Source: Topomyia yanbarensis
Taxonomy: Eukaryota; Arthropoda; Insecta; Diptera; Culicidae
NCBI RefSeq assembly: GCF_030247195.1
Contig: NC_080671.1
Span: 199,843,125 to 199,907,124, forward strand
Direction: 5' to 3'
DNA length: 64,000 nucleotides
Shown here: piece by piece, positions 58,421-64,000 of the stretch
Layout: each line of letters begins with the position of its first letter
Numbering within the stretch: the stretch's first letter is position 1
Program-made: the position numbers and the translations under genes
Notes under the pieces: model-generated
The model's input: only the letters and a program-made list of their open reading frames with translations
Told to the model about the DNA's origin: nothing
Database searches by the model: none

Positions 58421-59726
58421 TGAAAGATACAATCGCTGCAAGGATGGGCCATTGAGCAATCAGCTGCTCTAAAAATGTTCTAATTGTTGGGAGGAAAGCT
58501 GAAAGTATACTCTTTAGTGGTTCAGAAATATTGAATGCTTTAAAAATCCAATCAACAATTTCAGAAAATTTCAATGATCCTACCCCCGGCTGAGGCTCAG
58601 AGGTAGTCGAAATTTTATTATTTCCAGTAATGGTGTTCTGTTTGGATTGTACGTTCCCAAAACCGGGCGGAATTGATTTCGCTTTTGAATCGGAATTTTT
58701 CGGTTTTGGGCGCAGTTTATCTATTGGTGGAGAAATTTTAAGGCCCTTTCTTGGCAGCTTGGGAAAAAAAGACTGTTTTCTTTTTCTGGAATTTCCGGGT
58801 AAAACAAATGATGTACCTTCGCACGCTCCGTCAGAGTCAGACTGTTCCGAAAATAGAGATGCGTAAGTGTTTTCTAAGAAGATGGGTTTAGGGGTAGCAT
58901 TTTTCAACATTTCTGCATAGGAGCGCTTAGACCTCTCCTTCAAGGATCGTTTAATTTTATCCTCACGCAATTTATAAATGGGGCATGCAGGGAGCTCATG
59001 TGAGTTTTCTCCGCACATTGAACATTTTTCTGAGTTTTCATTGCATGTATCCTCTTGATGAGAACCCCCACATTTGCCACACCGTGCCTTATTGGAACAG
59101 TAAGTGGCTGTGTGGCCAAGCTGTTTGCAATTAAGGCAATTCATTACACGAGGGATAAAAAGGCGAACAGGGAGACGAATCTTATCGATAATGACATAGT
59201 TGGGCAGCGCAGACCCAGCGAAAGTCACTCGAAATGAGTCAGACAGTCGATAAACTTTTTTATCTCCTTCGTGTGATACTGAATGCAATTGCTTGCATTC
59301 AAGTATTTTTACGTCTTTAAGTATGGTGTCTTTGAAACGACCAACCCCATGCTTAACTAAGTCATCAACAGTCAAACTCGATTCTGTGATGACCCCATCA
59401 ATTTCAATTTCCTTTGAAGGAATATACGCTCTATACTCACGCGTAAAAAGCTCGCAAGAAGCAATTGCATTGGCTTGTTTGAAACTACCAACGACAATGC
59501 GTATTTTATCTTTATTGACTTTGACGATCTCTTTTACATCCGAGAATCGCGAAGTCAAATCTTTAGAAATTTGAATAATATTTAGCGCCTTTACTTTACG
59601 CCTAATAAATACAATCCATGGTCCCGTTGACGACTCTGGGTAAATTTTAATTCTAGTCGGATTTACATTTTCAGCATAAGGCTTAGGGGGAGGGTCTGTT
59701 ACTCGTTCTCCCATCTCTTCATCCAT
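58413..59726 (-). CDS. LINE ORF1: gag-like CCHC protein
   Basis: The protein is 437 aa from ATG 59726 (a TTG four codons upstream is also in frame). Residues about 26-190 look like the RRM-type fold common in LINE ORF1 proteins (WIVFIRRKVKALN, KIRIVVGSFKQANAI). Three zinc knuckles follow: C197-C210 (CLNCKQLGHTATYC), C216-C228 and C235-C248. The C-terminal third is basic and low-complexity (RKRKQSFFPKLPRKG). ORF1 proteins bind the element RNA and form the transposition particle. The stop TAA at 58413-58415 sits inside the ATGGGTAA shared with ORF2. There is no internal stop. Confidence 0.93.
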   Translation of the reverse strand: MDEEMGERVTDPPPKPYAENVNPTRIKIYPESSTGPWIVFIRRKVKALNIIQISKDLTSRFSDVKEIVKVNKDKIRIVVGSFKQANAIASCELFTREYRAYIPSKEIEIDGVITESSLTVDDLVKHGVGRFKDTILKDVKILECKQLHSVSHEGDKKVYRLSDSFRVTFAGSALPNYVIIDKIRLPVRLFIPRVMNCLNCKQLGHTATYCSNKARCGKCGGSHQEDTCNENSEKCSMCGENSHELPACPIYKLREDKIKRSLKERSKRSYAEMLKNATPKPIFLENTYASLFSEQSDSDGACEGTSFVLPGNSRKRKQSFFPKLPRKGLKISPPIDKLRPKPKNSDSKAKSIPPGFGNVQSKQNTITGNNKISTTSEPQPGVGSLKFSEIVDWIFKAFNISEPLKSILSAFLPTIRTFLEQLIAQWPILAAIVSFNG

Positions 59727-59869
59727 TTTACCTAGCAAGAAAAACTATCACAAAAAGGAATGAAAAATATACCTGTTATACCTGTAGAACACACCTCATG
59801 TGTTACGTTGAAAACTCGGTGCCCGTTGTTTGACAATGTGACACCTGCTGTTCTTCTTCGTCGCGTTGC

Positions 59870-60245
59870 TTCTTCAGTAGAGAAATAGTCCTACCTGCAA
59901 CACTTCAAAACTCTCTCCGATTAAGCTGCTCGTCGGTATCACCACCACAAGCGCGCTCTCTCCGTTTCCACCACCTCGGTAGACAAATGTGGCTACCTGT
60001 GGCTTGCTGCGAAAATCCCACTGTCGATGCGGCACTTTTCGGTGCCACTTGTTTTCCTTATTCGTCGTACCACTTCTGCGGTAGACAAATAGAGCAAATG
60101 GGTCTACCTGTGACGCTTCCCTCTTGTCGATTAGAATTGCCCGACGACACCAATACACTATATTTTTTTCTGTGTGTACAGGCACGATCACTGTCGATTT
60201 CTGCCACCGCGGTAGGCAAATTCGTCTACCCGCGGTTTGCTGTCA
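59870..60245 (-). promoter_or_regulatory. LINE 5' UTR with degenerate internal repeats
   Basis: GGTAGACAAAT or close forms occur at 59875, 59978, 60070 and 60209, each followed within 10-20 bases by CTACC, then a CACTTGTCGA or CACTGTCGAT word. Spacing is 103, 92 and 139 bases. Internal promoters lie in LINE 5' UTRs; repeated promoter-like monomers are known for mammalian L1. That these carry promoter activity here is inference. Confidence 0.55.
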
Positions 60246-60434
60246 AAACACCACTTGTCGAGGATGCCGTTGACCACGCCTCCGACGTATCAACTGTCGA
60301 CTCACACTTAACAAACTGGTCTCTCTCTCTCCCACAATAACGCATACAGCGTCTCGCACTCCGTCACTCTCTCGAGAACAAAACCTTCCACCTGGAGGCA
60401 CAACCGTCTCGGTCGGTTGCAAAAACTGTTATGT

Positions 60435-60448
60435 AGGGATCTACTGTT
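60435..60448. repeat. LINE target site duplication, 5' side
   Basis: Exact match, AGGGATCTACTGTT, to 54398-54411. Confidence 0.92.
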
Positions 60449-61374
60449 ATCTCATTTAAAATGGTACAACGGTTTATAAGTTTTACATATTTTAAAACCC
60501 TATTTCTTAGCCGTTCAGAGTCAGAATTTAAAAATTCACATATCCTTAGATTCCTTGAAGTCTCGGAATTGTTTCTATTGACGTTTTCGTTTGAGAATCT
60601 AGGAATGAAACCAGGATAGTTATTTCAATCAAGCGTTTTTTTTTATGAAATTGAGTTAGGTTCACGCAAAACAGAGGTGATGTTGGCGAACCAGAAATAT
60701 ACTTCAGGTTAGAACCCAACGCGATTTCCAGACACATAAATTTGTAGTTGTAAATTCTAAATATTGTAAATGTTATTTCTCACAACAAAGACTGTAGTAT
60801 GATTCATATTTGGGTCTATCAAATATTGAGAAAGTTTGTCGTTGACCTTTACAAGGACGTAATGATTCTTTGTCTTATACAAACAGTGATGTACCAAATC
60901 GGGTTTTTATAATTTTGAGGAAAAAACCCAAGGTTTTTTTCCCGGTTAAAACGGTTTTTTCGCGGGAAGATTGGGTTTTTTGCAATTTTTCGATATTTTA
61001 GTAATTGAACATTAATGTATTGTTATCCAAACATTTTTATTTTATTTATGAGCATTATTGTCATAAAGTGTTGCATGTATATGAACATTCTGAACGGTTT
61101 TCCTCGATTGAATCATTGTTATAGCGGTGATCCAACATTTTTTACAAATATTGTGGTTAAATAAGTGATAAAACTTTTCAACACGTTTTGAGCTAAGTCG
61201 ATTGCGTTTGTTACTGTGAATCCTAGGTACTAAACATTTTTTCTACTGTTGCTGATGTAGTTGATGCCGAAAGAATTCGGATTGCGATTTGTGAGACTTC
61301 TGATAACGGCTCATACTAATGTGGAATGTCAAGGCCACTCGCTTTCTGCATATTACTCACTTTTACTTTTCACT
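60449..61374. other. Foldback spacer, nothing recognised
   Basis: Contiguous with 54301-54397 before the LINE inserted. The part 60900-60990 has GGGTTTTT and AAAAAACCC words. No gene is visible. Confidence 0.4.
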
Positions 61375-61548
61375 GAACTAAGTACACATGCCCCCCCCAC
61401 CCCTCTTCTTATCATTTTCTGACTACGTCTATGATATTCAGCAATTCTTTCATTTCATTTCATTTCATTCAAAGATGCCAAGTCTTTGCGATCAATATAT
61501 TCTCATTTATTTAAGTTTTTAATGTTGATGTCGGTGGTGCACCGGCAG

Positions 61549-62490
61549 TGTGACAGCGAGTACCTCCAGGTCTAATCACAACTAAATATCTATCCTCTAG
61601 GACGGCGCCAAAAACCACTGTCAGAATAAAAGGAGAAGAGATAAAAATAACACATAAGAAAGAAGGAAAATTACCGTGATTTGGAACGTGGAGTTATTAA
61701 TTCTTAAAAAACTAAACCTTCATTCTGTGAACAAATTATTTGATTTGAATTGGTTAATATTAATCCTAGGTACTATAATTATTCTTAATTCTTACGATAA
61801 ATTACTATGTCTAATCTTAAAATTATAATGAACTCCAGGAAATTTAACCTAAACTTACGATTGGCGAAAGTGAATACGATCGGTGATATTGGGTACTGAA
61901 ATTTTGTAAGTTGATCGAGAATTGAAATGAGCTATACTAAAACAATAAAATATTTACAGCTAAAGCTGGTCAAGCAATATACAACGTTTGTATCAGTCTA
62001 AGGAATTCAGTGATAACATTCTTTAGAAAATTTCATCAGAAGTGTTTTTTCGCTAACATGGAGCAGAACAAAGGGACCGATCCACAGGTACAATACAACT
62101 GTGTTATTTGCAATTGCCCTGACCATGTGGAAGATATGGTGGCATGCGATACATGCCAGTTGTGGTTTCACTACACCTGTGCCAAGGTGGATGCAAGTAT
62201 TAAAACTCGCCATTGGCTTTGTGAATCCTGTGGACCCCTTGACGATTCCGAGCAGTCGGGAAGACCGACCGCTAAACTCGCTGACTGTTTTAGATTTAAA
62301 TCATTAACGCTCCAGGAAACTTAACCTAAACCTACGATTAGCGAAAGTGAATACGATCGGTGATATTGGGTATTGAAATTTCGTAAGTTGATCGTGAATT
62401 GAGCTATACTAAAACAATAAAATATTTACAGCTGAAACTGGTCAAGCAATATACAACGTTTGTATCAGTCTAAGGAATTCAGTGATAACA
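61549..62490 (+). mobile_element. Internally deleted BEL/Pao LTR element
   Basis: The 5' LTR is 61549-62018 (470 bp, TGTGACAG...GATAACA). Only the last 195 bases of the 3' LTR remain (about 62295-62490); shared words include GTGAATACGATCGGTGATAT and ATCAGTCTAAGGAATTCAGT. The 5-bp duplication GGCAG is exact (61544-61548 and 62491-62495). A deletion joins early gag to the middle of the 3' LTR. TGT...ACA LTR ends, the 5-bp duplication and a PHD finger at the gag start fit BEL/Pao. Confidence 0.8.
62058..62324 (+). pseudogene. BEL/Pao gag remnant with PHD finger
   Basis: An 88-codon frame from ATG 62058 contains a C4HC3 PHD finger: Cys15, Cys18, Cys30, Cys33, His38, Cys41, Cys55 and Cys58, with WFHYTC and HWLCESC typical of the fold. 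It then runs into the 3' LTR and stops at 62324. Mosquito BEL/Pao polyproteins often begin with a PHD-like finger; that comparison is from memory. The frame starts 40 bases after the 5' LTR, as expected for gag. The rest of gag, and pol, is deleted, so the remnant cannot move on its own. A host PHD protein is an alternative but the LTR flanks argue against it. Confidence 0.75.
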
Positions 62491-62815
62491 GGCAGTGTTG
62501 GAAAAAGTAATCAATTTCTGCATTTGGATTGAACCATAAGTTTTAAAATCGTTATAACTATTTTTTCAAAATTCGTAGCTAGTTAGTCTTCGTCAAAGTC
62601 GTTAACCAAAGTTTGAACTATGATTTTATAAAGCTGGGTTTTCATATTCAGATGAAAAGCGATCTTTATTAACGTAAATGCAAAATAATTAATTTCCCCA
62701 TTCAAATTTTGAACGCAATGCGCAAACCCGGTAAGCAACCAATCGCTACCAAATTTTGCACAGGCATTTGGTACCACTAAAGGAACTCAAAATGTGCTGT
62801 GCCCGCTAGTTTAAA

Positions 62816-63039
62816 TCATTTTGAAGTTTTCCCATACAACCGCGAGTCACTGTTACATGTGTTTTCATTAGTCTGTTTCTTTTGTACATCTATTAGTTTG
62901 CTTTTCCGTTATTTATGTATACCAAAATAGTATTGGTCAATTTATACACTTCTAATCAAGCTCTTTGCATCTTTTTTTCTTTATTCGACATGTTTGATTC
63001 TTTATATTAGTATATCTCTACTATACGCTATCTATACTC
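62816..63039. other. Spacer, nothing recognised
   Basis: AT-rich sequence between the foldback element and the satellite-like block. Confidence 0.4.
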
Positions 63040-64000
63040 ATACAGGTACAAACGCTCGTGGCCTTCGCGATAACACAAACCTGGCAACAAACGCGACCAT
63101 CCAATTGCAATAATCCACACATACTTACGCCCGCGATTTCGCCTACATGAAAACACACGTAAGCGTAGCATCTTTAAACTTCCAAACGCGGTCTCAAACA
63201 TTAACCCACCACTCGCGCGATCATGAAACGGTCACGTCCGGAAGTCTTACCTCGCTCCTAGCAGTCTGGAGTAATGCCTTCAGTTGAACCAATCAAAAAA
63301 GTGACGCTCATATTCACTACATAACATATGGTGACATGACCTGGAACTTTAGTGACACGGGGAAACGGACTCTCTTCTACCATGTGTACGATACGAGACG
63401 CGCGCGGTCAAACAAGAATACACGCTACATCAGTATAAAATCGTAATTATACACGCAAAGTCACATACACGTGACAAACACGTTAATATACAAATGCTTG
63501 AGCCCTTCGCGACCATCCACGGCACCTACACTTGCGATCTCGTAAACATGATAACATCCCGGTGATAAAGTGAATGTCTCATCTTATATAAATTTTCAAA
63601 CGCGGTCTTAAGCGTGAACCTAAAAACTCCCGCGGTTGCACTATCATGAATCGGTCCCTTCCGGATGTTTCTATCCTTGATATCAGCAGACTAGGTCCAT
63701 GCCTTCAATTAGACCAATTAATAAAAGAAAGCTCTCATATCTACTGGACACCACGTTGCATGACCGAGGACTTTAGTGATATGGGGTGACTTACTCCCTG
63801 TCAGAATGTGAATTGTACACCGAAAACTAATTATCAGAATGAAGGTATGCGTGGCCATACAAGAACGCACGCGTATATAGAAATGGCCACACGGTTATAA
63901 AATCCAGTTTTGTACACGCGAAGTCACAAGAGCGCGAGCACACGTGACAAACACGTTAACATACGAACGCTTAAGCCTTTCGCGATTAACAACACACACC
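63040..64000 (+). repeat. Satellite-like tandem units, block at right edge
   Basis: The word CTTCGCGA or CTTTCGCGA starts near 63063, 63505 and 63977, giving units of 442 and 472 bases. Shared segments include CACGTGACAAACACGTTAA, TGCCTTCARTT and ACTTTAGTGA. The array runs off the window. The same family lies inverted at 30480-31150. The units are rich in CG dinucleotides and have no ORF. Confidence 0.8.

Larger units (their letters stand above)
54412..60434 (-). mobile_element. Full-length I-type LINE with two intact ORFs
   Basis: The 6023-bp insertion has a 5' UTR of about 0.7 kb, ORF1 (gag-like), ORF2 (endonuclease, RT, RNase H), a 3' UTR of about 0.3 kb with AATAAA near 54431 and an A tail, all between exact 14-bp duplications. 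RNase H in ORF2 and CCHC fingers in ORF1 favour the I group over jockey, R1 and CR1; the exact family was not determined. Open ORFs and an exact duplication point to recent insertion. Confidence 0.9.
53795..62815. mobile_element. Large foldback element, nested insertions
   Basis: The left arm is 53795-54300. Its inverse is the right arm, split into 61375-61548 and 62491-62815 by the BEL/Pao insertion. Matching blocks are, for example, GTTGCTTCCCGGTTTTGCGC against GCGCAAACCCGGTAAGCAAC and CATAGACGTAGTCAGAAAAT against ATTTTCTGACTACGTCTATG. The spacer holds the 6-kb LINE. Removing both insertions leaves an element of about 2.1 kb, with no ORF of its own that I can see. Confidence 0.7.

Noticed and set aside
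1..64000. Endogenous viral elements, CRISPR arrays, rRNA or tRNA genes
   Set aside because: No viral polymerase or nucleoprotein-like frame, no spaced repeat array of CRISPR type and no cloverleaf gene was recognised; the only tRNA-like sequence is the SINE head.

Overview
The window looks like nuclear DNA of a culicine mosquito, most likely Aedes. It is AT-rich, has short spliced genes in long gene-poor spacers, and is crowded with non-LTR retrotransposons, a BEL/Pao remnant, a tRNA-derived SINE with Feilai-like features, and several dozen MITE-like inverted-repeat elements. Nothing points to bacterial or viral DNA. The species call is an inference from this repeat content and from how well the three host proteins fit known insect families.

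Layout. 0.2-1.8 kb: a broken Tudor-domain gene. 2.1-6.5 kb: MITEs and a 53-bp minisatellite. 6.6-7.9 kb: a five-exon plus-strand gene resembling the C-terminal region of SAMD3-like proteins. 8.0-9.0 kb: more MITEs. 10.2-13.2 kb: a three-exon minus-strand Rab9 gene whose large intron carries three MITE-like insertions. 14-22.5 kb: a dense MITE field (hAT, pogo-like and unclassified families). 23.0-25.5 kb: a five-exon plus-strand ABHD4/ABHD5 (pummelig-type) lipid hydrolase gene. 25.5-31.1 kb: gene desert with a SINE and satellite-like units. 31.5-34.2 kb: a 5'-truncated, decayed jockey/CR1-group LINE. 34.2-40.2 kb: hairpins, hAT MITEs and a 646-bp foldback element. 40.2-44.6 kb: a probable decayed MULE with a transposase fragment and a Harbinger-like insertion. 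44.6-53.8 kb: desert with two adjacent hAT MITEs. 53.8-62.8 kb: a nested structure in which a foldback element was entered by a 6-kb LINE with two open ORFs (54412-60434, 14-bp target duplication) and by an internally deleted BEL/Pao element (61549-62490, 5-bp duplication). 63.0-64.0 kb: satellite-like units related, in opposite orientation, to those at 30.5-31.2 kb.

The host genes are not an operon or an obvious pathway. Rab9 (late endosome to trans-Golgi traffic) and the ABHD4/5 protein (lipid droplet and phospholipid metabolism) are housekeeping genes; the SAMD3-like protein has no known role. No new multi-gene system is evident. The most unusual material is the repeat architecture: the intact LINE with repeat-bearing 5' UTR and ATGGGTAA ORF junction, two near-perfect hairpins sharing a CTGYCAT loop, a family of four roughly 76-bp palindromes, and inverted satellite blocks 32 kb apart. 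Gene models were assembled by eye from splice signals and reading-frame continuity.
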